DNA of 64,000 nucleotides from contig NZ_CP023689.1 of assembly GCF_008704715.1 (NCBI RefSeq), positions 2,790,001-2,854,000 of the forward strand. The letters are read 5' to 3'. Source of the DNA: Streptomyces chartreusis. GTDB taxonomy: Bacteria; Actinomycetota; Actinomycetes; Streptomycetales; Streptomycetaceae. The notes below the pieces were generated by a model. It was not told where the DNA came from. It saw only the letters and a program-made list of their open reading frames with translations, and made no database searches. The first letter of the stretch is position 1. Every line of letters starts with the position of its first letter. Below, in pieces: positions 18,113 through 26,433 of the stretch. A program made the translations under genes and the position numbers.

Positions 18113-19504
18113 TCAGGCGGACGGTCCCGACCTCGGCACCGTCACCGTCACCCGCAACCCCCGCGGCTCGTGATGGCCGTACGAGATGGTGCCGCCCCCT
18201 GCCGAGAGCAGCGCTCGGGAGATCGACAGGCCGAGGCCCGAGCCCTTGATGTTCTGGTGGCGGCCACTGCGCCAGAAGCGGTCGCCGATGCGGGCGATCT
18301 CCTCGTCGGTGAGACCGGGACCGTGGTCGGCCACCTCGATCGTCGACATGGCGCCGACGGAGGTGACGGTCACCTCGACGCTCTCGTCCTCCGGCGTGAA
18401 CTTCACCGCGTTGTCGATCACCGCGTCCAGCGCGCTGGACAGCGCGACCGGGTCGGCCCATGCCGTCGTGGGCGGGCAGTTCCCGACCAGCCGGACCCCC
18501 TTGGCCTCGGCGGTCGGCGCCCATGCCGCGACCCGCTCGGCGGCCAGCGCGCCGACGTCGGTCAGCCGCAGGTCGGCCGCGGTGTGCTCGGCCAGGGCGA
18601 GGTCGAGCAGATCGTCCAGGACCTGCGCGAGGCGCTTGCCCTCGGCCTGCACCGAGGCGATCTCCTCATTGCCCTCGGGCAGCTCGAAGGCGAGCAGCTC
18701 GATGCGCAGCAGCAGCGCCGCGAGCGGGTTGCGCAACTGGTGCGAGGCGTCGGCGACGAAGGCGCGCTGCTGCTCCAGCACGTCCTCGACGTTGTCCGCC
18801 ATCTCGTTGAACGACCGGGCCAGCCGCCTTAGTTCCGGCGGACCGCTGGCCACCGCGACCCGTGACTTCAGCCGGCCGCTGGCGATCTCGTGGGTGGTGA
18901 CGTCCAGTACGCGCACCGGCCTGAGCACCCAGCCCGTCAGCCGCAGGGCGGCGCCGACGGCCACCAGCATCGCGGCCGTGAGACCGCCGGCGATGATCAG
19001 CCAGCCGTTCAGGATCCGCGAGCGCATCTCGCCGGTGGGCGAGTCGGTGACGACGACCGCGACGACGTCGCCGTCCCGGATCACCGGCGAGGCGACCACG
19101 AGACGCCCGCGCTGCCAGGGCCACACCTGCTTGGGGTCGTGGCTGCGGCGGCTGAGCAGGGACTCCTCGAAGGCGTCGCGCACCTCACCGGTCTCGGGCA
19201 GGAACCAGGTCGTCGGTCCATTGGCGAGCGGCGTGTCGTTCGGCAGGAAGACGCCGGCCCGGATGCCGTAGACGTCGTAGTAGCTCTCCAGCTCCCGGCT
19301 CAGGATGCGCAGGTCGTCGCGGGAGCCGGAGGTGACGTCCGCGGCGGGCCGCGCGATGGCCGCGAAGTAGGCGGTGTCGTCGATCCGGTCGACGACCACG
19401 TTCTGCTGCTGGGCCGAGGCGAGGCTGATGCCCAGCGGCACGCCGAGCGCGAGCAGCACGGCCGCCATCAGAACGATGAGCAGCGGAAGGAGTCGAGTGC
19501 GCAC
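18113..19504 (-). CDS. Two-component sensor histidine kinase
   Basis: This 463-residue membrane kinase has TM1 near residues 5-27, an extracytoplasmic sensor domain (about 30-163), TM2 near 165-188, a HAMP domain (190-243), a HisKA box with His255 (DASHQLRNPL) and a HATPase domain (DNAVKF, DHGPGL, GSGLGLSI). It is co-transcribed with the response regulator gene 8 bases upstream. The location between miaB and gluABCD matches a pair in S. coelicolor that I recall as affecting secondary metabolism; the signal is unknown. Confidence 0.93.
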   Translation of the reverse strand: MRTRLLPLLIVLMAAVLLALGVPLGISLASAQQQNVVVDRIDDTAYFAAIARPAADVTSGSRDDLRILSRELESYYDVYGIRAGVFLPNDTPLANGPTTWFLPETGEVRDAFEESLLSRRSHDPKQVWPWQRGRLVVASPVIRDGDVVAVVVTDSPTGEMRSRILNGWLIIAGGLTAAMLVAVGAALRLTGWVLRPVRVLDVTTHEIASGRLKSRVAVASGPPELRRLARSFNEMADNVEDVLEQQRAFVADASHQLRNPLAALLLRIELLAFELPEGNEEIASVQAEGKRLAQVLDDLLDLALAEHTAADLRLTDVGALAAERVAAWAPTAEAKGVRLVGNCPPTTAWADPVALSSALDAVIDNAVKFTPEDESVEVTVTSVGAMSTIEVADHGPGLTDEEIARIGDRFWRSGRHQNIKGSGLGLSISRALLSAGGGTISYGHHEPRGLRVTVTVPRSGPSA

Positions 19505-19512
19505 CGTGCCCG

Positions 19513-20199
19513 CTACGAGGCCGGGGCGACGAGCCGATAGCCGACTCCCCGTACGGTCTCGATCAGTGCCGGCATGCGCAGCTTGGCGCGCAGGGACGCC
19601 ACATGCACCTCAAGAGTGCGCCCGGTCCCCTCCCAACTCGTGCGCCACACCTCACTGATGATCTGTTCCCGGCGGAAGACCACCCCGGGGCGCTGGGCCA
19701 GCAGGGCGAGCAGATCGAACTCCTTGCGGGTCAGCTGGACGACCGAGCCGTCGACGCTGACCTGCCGGGTGGGCAGTTCGATGTGCACGGCGCCCAGGCG
19801 CAGCACGCCTTCGCCGCCCGGCCCGGTGTCCTCGGGCGCGGTGCGCCGGCTGACGGCGTGGATCCGGGCGAGCAGCTCCCCCGTGTCGTACGGCTTCACC
19901 ACGTAGTCGTCGGCCCCGAGGTTGAGGCCGTGGATACGGGAGCGGACGTCGGAGCGCGCGGTGACCATGATCACCGGCGTGCTGGTGCGCTTGCGGATCT
20001 TGCCGCAGACCTCGTATCCGTCCTGGTCGGGCAGGCCGAGGTCGAGGAGGACGACGCCGAAGCCGTTCCCCTCCGGGACGAGCGCCTGAAGGGCCTCCTC
20101 GCCGCTGCGCGCGTGCGTGACGTCGAAGCCGTGCCGTGCCAGCACCGCGGACAACGCGGCAGCGACATGGTTGTCGTCCTCGACGAGGAGGAGTCTCAT
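19513..20199 (-). CDS. OmpR/PhoB-family response regulator
   Basis: This 228-residue protein has a receiver domain (Asp53 phosphoacceptor in VVLLDLGLPDQDG, Lys102 in VVKPYD) and a C-terminal winged helix (LTRKEFDLLALLAQRPGVVFRREQIISEVW...GRTLEVHVASLRAKLR). It is transcribed ahead of its kinase gene with 8 bases between them. The 288-base gap upstream faces gluABCD and contains an alternating purine-pyrimidine tract. Confidence 0.95.
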   Translation of the reverse strand: MRLLLVEDDNHVAAALSAVLARHGFDVTHARSGEEALQALVPEGNGFGVVLLDLGLPDQDGYEVCGKIRKRTSTPVIMVTARSDVRSRIHGLNLGADDYVVKPYDTGELLARIHAVSRRTAPEDTGPGGEGVLRLGAVHIELPTRQVSVDGSVVQLTRKEFDLLALLAQRPGVVFRREQIISEVWRTSWEGTGRTLEVHVASLRAKLRMPALIETVRGVGYRLVAPAS

Positions 20200-20246
20200 C
20201 CCGGCCTCCCTCAGTTCACCGGCCGTACGATTCGGATAGATACACA

Positions 20247-20270
20247 GTGTGTGCGCACGCGCGCGTGCAC
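20247..20270. other. 24-bp alternating purine-pyrimidine (Z-DNA-prone) tract
   Basis: Every base from 20247 to 20270 alternates purine and pyrimidine (GTGTGTGCGCACGCGCGCGT followed by GCAC). It lies in the divergent promoter region between the response regulator and gluABCD. Alternating GC/GT of this length favours left-handed DNA under negative supercoiling; a regulatory role is not shown. Confidence 0.6.
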
Positions 20271-20487
20271 CATGAGAGTCACGCTGATGGACGAGGACGC
20301 CGTCAAGAGGGTTCCGGTTGCGGGCGGCTTCCGTTATCCAGCCGGTACGCGCGCAGGTCGCAAGTGCTACGACATGTGTCCGATTGCTATCGGATCGTGA
20401 TGCTCAGATTCCCCTCAGAACTGATGACGCAGGTCGGCAACGGTTATTACTGTCCTCCGAAACCGAGGAGGACGGAGCCTGAGAGCG

Positions 20488-21264
20488 ATGACCGATGTAT
20501 CGGTGGCCAAGGAAGATGTGGCCGCGACCGGCGACCTGGTCGTCCTGAAGAACGTCAACAAGCACTTCGGCGCGTTGCACGTGCTGCAGGACATCGATCT
20601 GACGATCGCCCGCGGTGAGGTGGTCGTGGTCATCGGCCCCTCCGGGTCCGGGAAGTCCACCCTGTGCCGCACCATCAACCGCCTCGAGACGATCGACTCC
20701 GGCGCGATCGCCATCGACGGCAAGCCGCTGCCCGCAGAAGGCAAGGAGCTGGCCCGGCTGCGTGCCGACGTCGGGATGGTCTTCCAGTCCTTCAACCTCT
20801 TCGCGCACAAGACCGTGCTCGAGAACGTGATGCTGGGGCAGATCAAGGTCCGCAAGACGGACAAGAAGAAGGCCGAGGAGAAGGCCCGGGCGCTGTTGGA
20901 CCGCGTGGGTGTGGGTACCCAGGCGGACAAGTATCCCGCACAGCTCTCCGGTGGTCAGCAGCAGCGTGTGGCCATTGCCCGGGCTCTGGCCATGGACCCC
21001 AAGGTCATGCTCTTCGACGAGCCCACGTCGGCGCTCGACCCGGAGATGATCAATGAGGTCCTGGAGGTCATGCAGCAACTCGCTCGCGACGGCATGACCA
21101 TGATCGTCGTCACCCACGAGATGGGCTTCGCCCGCTCGGCCGCCAACCGGGTGGTCTTCATGGCGGACGGCAAGATCGTCGAGGAAGCCGTACCCGACCA
21201 GTTCTTCAGCAATCCGCGCAGCGACCGCGCGAAGGACTTCCTGTCCAAGATCCTTCACCACTGA
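20488..21264 (+). CDS. gluA: Glutamate ABC transporter ATP-binding protein
   Basis: This 258-residue polar amino acid ABC ATPase has Walker [10 protein letters not shown] (50-58), the [15 protein letters not shown] signature, Walker [13 protein letters not shown] and switch His in VVTHEMGFA. It energises the GluC/GluD permease. It is the first gene of gluABCD. It ends with a CACCACTGA sequence that recurs twice in the following spacer. Confidence 0.94.
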   Translation: MTDVSVAKEDVAATGDLVVLKNVNKHFGALHVLQDIDLTIARGEVVVVIGPSGSGKSTLCRTINRLETIDSGAIAIDGKPLPAEGKELARLRADVGMVFQSFNLFAHKTVLENVMLGQIKVRKTDKKKAEEKARALLDRVGVGTQADKYPAQLSGGQQQRVAIARALAMDPKVMLFDEPTSALDPEMINEVLEVMQQLARDGMTMIVVTHEMGFARSAANRVVFMADGKIVEEAVPDQFFSNPRSDRAKDFLSKILHH

Positions 21265-21329
21265 GGATCCCGCACCACTGACGGAGTGCGCACCCGCTCC
21301 ACGGACTGCGTCACCACTGACGGACTGCG
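21256..21329 (+). repeat. Reiterated gluA 3' end in the gluA-gluB spacer
   Basis: CACCACTGA occurs at 21256-21264 (the gluA stop), 21273-21281 and 21312-21320, the last two extended to CACCACTGACGGA(G/C)TGCG. This resembles short-range duplication of the gene end. The spacer of 141 bases holds no gene. Confidence 0.55.
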
Positions 21330-21405
21330 TCTCGCAGCCGACGACCTGCGTCACCCCGCCGCTCCTGGCGGCACGCATCTCTTCTCCACACAAAGGATGT
21401 TCACC

Positions 21406-22248
21406 ATGAAGCTCCGCAAGGTCTCCGCCGCGGCTGCCGCCGCCCTCGTCCTCTCCATCACCGCCACGGCCTGTGGCGGCGACGGCGACAGCGACAGCGG
21501 GTCGGGTTCCGGTGGTGGCGACAAGATCAAGATCGGCATCAAGTACGACCAGCCCGGTCTCGGCCTGAAGGAGCCCGACGGCTCCTTCTCCGGCTTCGAC
21601 GTCGACGTCGCCACGTACGTGGCCAAGGAGCTCGGCTACGAGCCCGACCAGATCGAGTTCGTCGAGACGAAGAGCGCCGACCGTGAGAACGCGCTCGCCC
21701 GTGGCGACGTGAAGCTCATCGCCGCGACGTACTCGATCACCGACGAGCGCAAGGAGAAGGTCGACTTCGCCGGCCCGTACCTGCTGGCCCACCAGGACCT
21801 GCTGGTCAAGAGCGACTCGGACATCACCGAGGCCACGGACCTGAACGGCAAGAAGCTGTGTTCGGTGACGGGCTCCACCTCGGCGCAGAACGTCAAGAAC
21901 GACTTCGCCCCGAAGGCCAACCTGACGGAGCGTGGTGGCTACTCGGAGTGCATCGCCGCGCTGCAGAGCGGCGCTGTGGACGCCCTGACCACGGACGACT
22001 CGATCCTCGCCGGCTACGCCGCGCAGGAGCAGTACAAGGGCAAGTTCAAGCTCGCCGGCCTCAAGCTGAGCAACGAGAACTACGGCATCGGTGTGAAGAA
22101 GGGCGACACCGAGACCGTGAACAAGGTCAACGCCGCCCTCGAGAAGATGGTCAGCTCGAAGGCCTGGGACAAGGCGGTCGCCGACAACTTCGGTCCGGCC
22201 GACTACAAGAACGAGCCCGCGCCGAAGATCGGCAACATCGTCCAGTAG
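21406..22248 (+). CDS. gluB: Glutamate-binding lipoprotein of ABC transporter
   Basis: This 280-residue binding protein has a lipoprotein signal (MKLRKVSAAAAAALVLSITATACGG, lipidated Cys23), a Ser/Gly/Asp linker, and a type II periplasmic-binding domain (IKYDQPGLGLKEPDGSFSGFDVDVATYVAKELGY, ATYSITDERKEKVDFAGPYL). Upstream AAAGGA supports ATG 21406 over longer frames. It captures glutamate at the cell surface for GluCD. Confidence 0.93.
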   Translation: MKLRKVSAAAAAALVLSITATACGGDGDSDSGSGSGGGDKIKIGIKYDQPGLGLKEPDGSFSGFDVDVATYVAKELGYEPDQIEFVETKSADRENALARGDVKLIAATYSITDERKEKVDFAGPYLLAHQDLLVKSDSDITEATDLNGKKLCSVTGSTSAQNVKNDFAPKANLTERGGYSECIAALQSGAVDALTTDDSILAGYAAQEQYKGKFKLAGLKLSNENYGIGVKKGDTETVNKVNAALEKMVSSKAWDKAVADNFGPADYKNEPAPKIGNIVQ

Positions 22249-22344
22249 CGCAAGGGTCCACCGGCGCGCCGCCGTCCACCGCGATCAGGGCGGCGGCGCG
22301 CCGCGCTATCCACGTACGCCACCCACCCGGAAGCGCGGGAGATC

Positions 22345-23019
22345 GTGTTCGATTTTCTTTCTGACTACAACGACCCGACCCTGTTGGGTGCCTTCTGGAT
22401 GACGGTGAAGCTCACGTTCTTCTCCGCCATCGGTTCCATGATCCTTGGCACTCTCCTGGCGGCGATGCGGGTCAGCCCGGTCCCGCTCATGCGCGGGTTC
22501 GGCACGGCCTATGTGAACATCGTCCGGAACATCCCCCTGACGGTCATCATCATCTTCACCTCGCTCGGTCTCGCCGACATCTTCGGTGTGACGATGGGCG
22601 CCTCCGACTTCGGCGTCCGGGGCTTCCGCCTGGCGATCCTCGGTTTCGTCGCCTACACCGCGGCCTTCGTCTGCGAGGCGATCCGCTCCGGCATCAACAC
22701 CGTGCCGATGGGCCAGGCCGAGGCGGCCCGCGCCATCGGACTGACCTTCAGTCAGACCCTCCGGCTGATCATCCTGCCGCAGGCTCTCCGCTCGGTCATC
22801 GGTCCGCTGGCCAACGTGTTGATCGCCCTGACGAAGAACACCACCGTGGCGGCCGCGATCGGCGTGGCCGAGGCCGCCTACCTGATGAAGACAATGATCG
22901 AGAACGAGGCTGAGACGGTGCTCATCGGCGCGGTCTTCGCCTTCGGTTTCGTGGTGCTGACCCTGCCCACCGGCCTCTTCCTCGGCTGGCTGAGCAAGCG
23001 ACTGGCGGTGAAGCGATGA
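22345..23019 (+). CDS. gluC: Glutamate ABC transporter permease
   Basis: This 224-residue inner-membrane permease of the HisMQ type has an EAA-type loop (EAARAIGLTFSQTLRLIILPQALRSVIGPLANVLIALTKNT). The GTG start at 22345 follows GGGAG. It overlaps gluD by four bases (ATGA), indicating translational coupling. Confidence 0.93.
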   Translation: MFDFLSDYNDPTLLGAFWMTVKLTFFSAIGSMILGTLLAAMRVSPVPLMRGFGTAYVNIVRNIPLTVIIIFTSLGLADIFGVTMGASDFGVRGFRLAILGFVAYTAAFVCEAIRSGINTVPMGQAEAARAIGLTFSQTLRLIILPQALRSVIGPLANVLIALTKNTTVAAAIGVAEAAYLMKTMIENEAETVLIGAVFAFGFVVLTLPTGLFLGWLSKRLAVKR

Positions 23020-23948
23020 GTTCCGTTCTCTACGACTCCCCGGGCCCCCGCGCCAAGCGGCGCAATGTGGTCATCTCGGTGGTCTTCTTCGCGCTGCTCG
23101 CCCTGCTCGCATGGTTCGTCTGGGACACCCTGGACGAGAAGGGCCAGTTGGAATGGGCCCTGTGGAAGCCGTTCACCCAGTCGCAGGCCTGGACGACCTA
23201 TCTGCTGCCGGGTCTGGCCGACACGCTGAAGGCCGCGGCCCTGGCCATGGTGATAGCTCTTCCCTTGGGCGCGTTCTTCGGTATCGCACGCATGTCCGAC
23301 CACCGCTGGGTTCGGCTTCCGGCCGCCTGGGTCGTCGAGTTCTTCCGGGCGATCCCGGTCCTGCTGCTGATGCTGTTCGCCAACGAGTTCTACAACCGGT
23401 GGACGGACGTCAGCAGTGAGCAGCGGCCTCTGTACGCGGTCGTCACCGGTCTCGTTCTCTACAACGCGTCCGTCCTCGCCGAGGTCGTACGGGCCGGCAT
23501 CCTCTCCCTGCCCAAGGGGCAGTCGGAAGCCGCCATGGCGATCGGCCTGCGCAAGGGCCAGACGATGCGGACCATCCTGCTGCCGCAGGCCGTCACCGCG
23601 ATGCTGCCGGCCATCGTCAGCCAGCTCGTGGTCATCGTGAAGGACACCGCGCTGGGCGGCGTGATGATCGGGTTCACCGAGCTGCTCAACGCGCGCCAGA
23701 CCCTGGCGGCCTTCTACGCCAACGTCATCCCCAGCTTCATCGTGGTGGCGATCATCTACATCGTCCTCAACTTCATCCTCACCAGCTTCGCGAGCTGGCT
23801 GGAGAAGCGGCTGCGGCGCAGCAAGCGGGGCACGGGTGCCGTGCTCAGCGCCGAGGACATGGAGGAGCTGAACCCGGCGGCGGTGGGTGGCAGCTTCGGG
23901 ACCGGCGGCGAGGGCGGCGGCCTCCCAGGCAGTAGGACCTACACCTGA
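23016..23948 (+). CDS. gluD: Glutamate ABC transporter permease
   Basis: This 310-residue second permease subunit has multiple membrane segments and the EAA loop (SEAAMAIGLRKGQTMRTILLPQAVTAMLPAIVSQLVVIVKDT). The cytoplasmic tail is Gly-rich. It is followed by a strong hairpin, so the operon ends here. Confidence 0.92.
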   Translation: MSSVLYDSPGPRAKRRNVVISVVFFALLALLAWFVWDTLDEKGQLEWALWKPFTQSQAWTTYLLPGLADTLKAAALAMVIALPLGAFFGIARMSDHRWVRLPAAWVVEFFRAIPVLLLMLFANEFYNRWTDVSSEQRPLYAVVTGLVLYNASVLAEVVRAGILSLPKGQSEAAMAIGLRKGQTMRTILLPQAVTAMLPAIVSQLVVIVKDTALGGVMIGFTELLNARQTLAAFYANVIPSFIVVAIIYIVLNFILTSFASWLEKRLRRSKRGTGAVLSAEDMEELNPAAVGGSFGTGGEGGGLPGSRTYT

Positions 23949-23973
23949 CGTACAGTCAAGCAGCATGAGCGAC

Positions 23974-24009
23974 ACGGAGGGCAGTGGCATGATCGCCACT
24001 GCCCTCCGT
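23974..24009 (+). terminator. Terminator of gluABCD
   Basis: A perfect 15-bp inverted repeat (23974-23988 and 23995-24009) with loop ATGATC lies 26 bases after the gluD stop. It isolates the downstream monooxygenase gene. Confidence 0.8.
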
Positions 24010-24125
24010 CACTTGACGCAAGCACCGGCAATGGGTTGCATACGTTCTGTGATCGTGCACCCTGCTCCAACTTTCTGTTCACTCGCGTTCCTGGGGACAC
24101 CGCTGCGGGCAGGGGGCGCCGCGCC

Positions 24126-25772
24126 GTGGACCCGGTGATCATCGTCGGAGCGGGGCCCGTCGGGCTCACGCTCGCCCTGGCACTGGCCCGCCAGGAAGTC
24201 CCCTGCGTCGTCCTCGACGAGGGCCCCGGCAAGGACGAACCCCGTCTCGCACGCTCCGTCGTGCTGCGCGAGGACACCACCGCCCTCATCGAACGTCTGA
24301 CCGGTGTGCCGCTCGGCGAGGCCGGGACCCACTGGGCCGGATGGCGGTCGGTACGGCGCAAGCAGGTGATGCGCGAGGTCACGTTCGACGACGCCGCCGA
24401 AGACCCCGAGAACCTCGGCGCCCCGAACCCCGCTCCCCTGCACATCGCCCAGCACGTCCTGACCGGCGCCCTGCGTGCGGCACTCGCCGGCGAGCCGCTC
24501 GTCAAGATCGCCGTGGAGAGCCGCCTGGACGCCATAGAGCAGGAGACCTCGGGCGTCACGGTCCACACCCGCGGCCCGAAGGGCACCTGGTGGCGCGGCA
24601 GTTATGTGGTCGGCTGCGACGGTCCGCGCTCCACCGTCCGCAAGCTCATGGACATCCGCTTCCCCGGCCGTACGGCGGTCGAACGACACGCCGTGGCCGC
24701 GCTGCGCGTGGAACTTCCGTGGGAGGGCCAGGCGTTGCTCCATCGGATGCCGCCGTGGCGGACGTCCGGAGCCTCGGGCGGGGAGGTCACCGGACGACCG
24801 CTCCCGGAGGGGGTGTGGCGCCTGGACTGGCTGCTGCCACCGGGCAAGGACCTGGTCACACCCGAGCTGCTCGTGGGGCACGTCCGCGAGACGCTGGCCG
24901 GCTGGTCCGAGGGACCGGCACCGTCGTACGAGCTCCTCGACACCGGGGTTCACACGGTCCACCACCGCCTGGCGCGCCGCTGGCGCGTGGGCCGCGTCTT
25001 CATCGCCGGGGACGCGGCGCACTGCCTCGGCGCACTCGGCACGCACGGCCTCGACGAGGGCCTGCGCGACGCCGACAACCTCGCCTGGAAGCTGGCGCCG
25101 GCCTGGCACCAGGGGCCTCGCGAGGGGCTGCTCGACAGCTACCAGACCGAGCGGCGCGCGGTCGTCGCCGCCCGGTTGCGCGCCGCCGACCAAGCGCTGC
25201 CGTTGCTGCGCACGGGCAGCGGGCTGCGCTCGTACGTCCGCGGCTCCGCCCGGGGCCTGGACGCCCTTCTGACGGACGGCCACCTGGGGCAGGGAGCGAT
25301 CGGTTCGCCCGGCACGTACGCCGAGTCGCCGCTCGCGCCCAAGGAACTGGAGGGCGAGGTCCCGGTGGACACGCCGCGCGGTGCGCCGGTCGCGGACGTA
25401 CGGGTCACCGCGGAGGACGGTTCCTTCGTCCAGTTGCGGGATCGGCTCGGGCGCGGCGCCATGCTGGTCCTGCTGATCGCGCCGGGCACGGGCGTTTGGG
25501 AGCGCAAGCACTGGGCGACCGCCGGGATCATGCCCCGGCTCGCGGCCGCGGTGACGGCACTGCCGTATCCGGCCGAGCTGCTCGTCGCCGAGAGCTATCC
25601 GGGCGCGGCCGCACACACGGTCCTGCTGGTACGGCCCGACGGTCATCTGGTGACGGCACTGAGCGGCGTACGGCCCGCGGACCTGTACACGGCGGCCGAG
25701 ACGGCACTGGGCGGACCGGCCAAGGCGAGCGCGGAAGAGGAGGAGGCGAGCGCGAAGGCGGGCTCGCGCTGA
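24126..25772 (+). CDS. FAD-dependent aromatic monooxygenase
   Basis: This 548-residue flavin hydroxylase of the PheA/MhpA/PgaE type has the FAD Rossmann motif IVGAGPVGLTLALAL near the N-terminus, ending in an acidic E, the NAD(P)H-region VVGCDGPRSTVR, and the second FAD motif VGRVFIAGDAAHCLGALGTHGLDEGLRDADNLAWKLA. A thioredoxin-like C-terminal domain (LLVAESYPGAAAHTVLLVRPDG) completes the family architecture. The start chosen is GTG 24126, which begins just before the first beta strand. It stands alone after the glu terminator. The substrate, possibly a phenol or polyketide, is unknown. Confidence 0.88.
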   Translation: MDPVIIVGAGPVGLTLALALARQEVPCVVLDEGPGKDEPRLARSVVLREDTTALIERLTGVPLGEAGTHWAGWRSVRRKQVMREVTFDDAAEDPENLGAPNPAPLHIAQHVLTGALRAALAGEPLVKIAVESRLDAIEQETSGVTVHTRGPKGTWWRGSYVVGCDGPRSTVRKLMDIRFPGRTAVERHAVAALRVELPWEGQALLHRMPPWRTSGASGGEVTGRPLPEGVWRLDWLLPPGKDLVTPELLVGHVRETLAGWSEGPAPSYELLDTGVHTVHHRLARRWRVGRVFIAGDAAHCLGALGTHGLDEGLRDADNLAWKLAPAWHQGPREGLLDSYQTERRAVVAARLRAADQALPLLRTGSGLRSYVRGSARGLDALLTDGHLGQGAIGSPGTYAESPLAPKELEGEVPVDTPRGAPVADVRVTAEDGSFVQLRDRLGRGAMLVLLIAPGTGVWERKHWATAGIMPRLAAAVTALPYPAELLVAESYPGAAAHTVLLVRPDGHLVTALSGVRPADLYTAAETALGGPAKASAEEEEASAKAGSR

Positions 25773-25860
25773 GTCCGGTCATCGCCCCGGGGTCCGACCG
25801 TCAGGGGCTGCTTGGCCGAGGGCCTGCCCGTCCGACGCCTGCCCGTCCGACACCTGCCCG

Positions 25861-25998
25861 CCCGACGCCTGCCCGTCCAAGCCTCGTCCGCCCGACGCCT
25901 GCCCGTCCAAGCCTCGTCCGCCCGACGCCTGCCCGTCCAAGCCTCGTCCGCCCGACGCCTGCCCGTCCAAGCTTCGTCCGCCCGACGCCTGCCCGTCC
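25861..25998. repeat. 30-bp tandem repeat array, 4.6 copies
   Basis: Units start at 25861, 25891, 25921 and 25951, with a partial unit at 25981. Each begins CCCGACGCCTGCCCGTCC; the only difference in the full copies is one C-to-T change in the fourth unit. Shorter 15-bp half-repeats lie just upstream (25832-25860). Confidence 0.9.
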
Positions 25999-26182
25999 TG
26001 AGGGCTGCCACCCACGACCCCATCGTCGCCCCGATGCTGCTTCCAGCGACCCCGTCGTCGCCCCGGCGCTGCCTCCCGCAGCCCAGCGATCGCAGAGAGC
26101 CGCCCACCACCCGCCGGGCGGAATCGGAGGGCATCCGGGCAGGAGGTGATCACCCCCAGCACCGATCACGCCCGAAAGCAGC

Positions 26183-26221
26183 ACTCACCGTCACTGTGCG
26201 GTCCGCATAGTGACAGTGAGT
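26183..26221. promoter_or_regulatory. 19-bp imperfect inverted repeat upstream of the Cys leader
   Basis: Arms 26183-26201 and 26203-26221 match at 17 of 19 positions around a single central base. A CATAGT hexamer within it could be a -10 element. It may be the operator/promoter of the leader-CDO-rhodanese transcript. Confidence 0.45.
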
Positions 26222-26281
26222 TGACCGGCCCCCACCGGCGTGGTGTACTCCGGATCGTGACCGACACCTGTGTGCGCCTGT

Positions 26282-26388
26282 GGCGGAGGGTCCATATGGA
26301 CCTCGTCCGCTATGCGGGCTGCGTGTGTCGCCCGTCCTGCTGAATTCGCATCCCCCTTCTTCTTCCCGCACGTACCGCGCCCTCCGCC
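26282..26388 (+). promoter_or_regulatory. Complementary segments that can pair the leader ribosome site with downstream RNA
   Basis: GGCGGAGGG (26282-26290), which includes the leader Shine-Dalgarno, is exactly complementary to CCCTCCGCC (26380-26388) after the leader stop. Translation of the uORF would prevent or release this pairing. It is a candidate switch for cdo expression. Confidence 0.45.
26296..26343 (+). CDS. Cysteine-rich leader peptide (probable cysteine-responsive attenuator uORF)
   Basis: A 15-codon frame encodes MDLVRYAGCVCRPSC and stops with TGA. It has GGAGGG (26285-26290) five bases before the ATG. Three of the last seven residues are Cys. The DLVR-A-C pattern resembles short leader peptides that precede sulfur-metabolism genes in actinobacteria. 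In-frame GTG codons at 26257 and 26272 would add VTDTCVRLWRRVH and are alternatives. It lies 90 bases upstream of cysteine dioxygenase. Ribosome speed at the Cys codons probably controls expression of the downstream genes (inference). Confidence 0.7.
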   Translation: MDLVRYAGCVCRPSC

Positions 26389-26433
26389 GGTGCCGTAGCG
26401 GGCTCTTCGCGAACTCTCATCAGGACGGTGCCC

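Larger units (their letters stand above)
25773..26271. other. Gene-free region with minisatellite and an inverted repeat
   Basis: No credible gene is seen between the monooxygenase and the cysteine leader. The stretch holds a 30-bp tandem array (25861-25998), a pair of degenerate GACCCC(A/G)TCGTCGCCCCG copies near 26017 and 26048, and a 19-bp imperfect inverted repeat (26183-26221). Frames open on both strands here reflect the repeat period being a multiple of three. Confidence 0.6.

Noticed and set aside
20272..20400. 42-codon frame before gluA (MRVTLMDEDAVKRV...CPIAIGS)
   Set aside because: No ribosome binding site and no recognisable family; it may be chance, although conservation was not testable here.
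25861..25998. Possible CRISPR array
   Set aside because: The 30-bp units are directly adjacent without unique spacers and there are no cas genes.
25643..26210. Repeat-containing frames on both strands in the minisatellite
   Set aside because: The period is a multiple of three, so frames stay open passively; no ribosome site or domain supports a gene.
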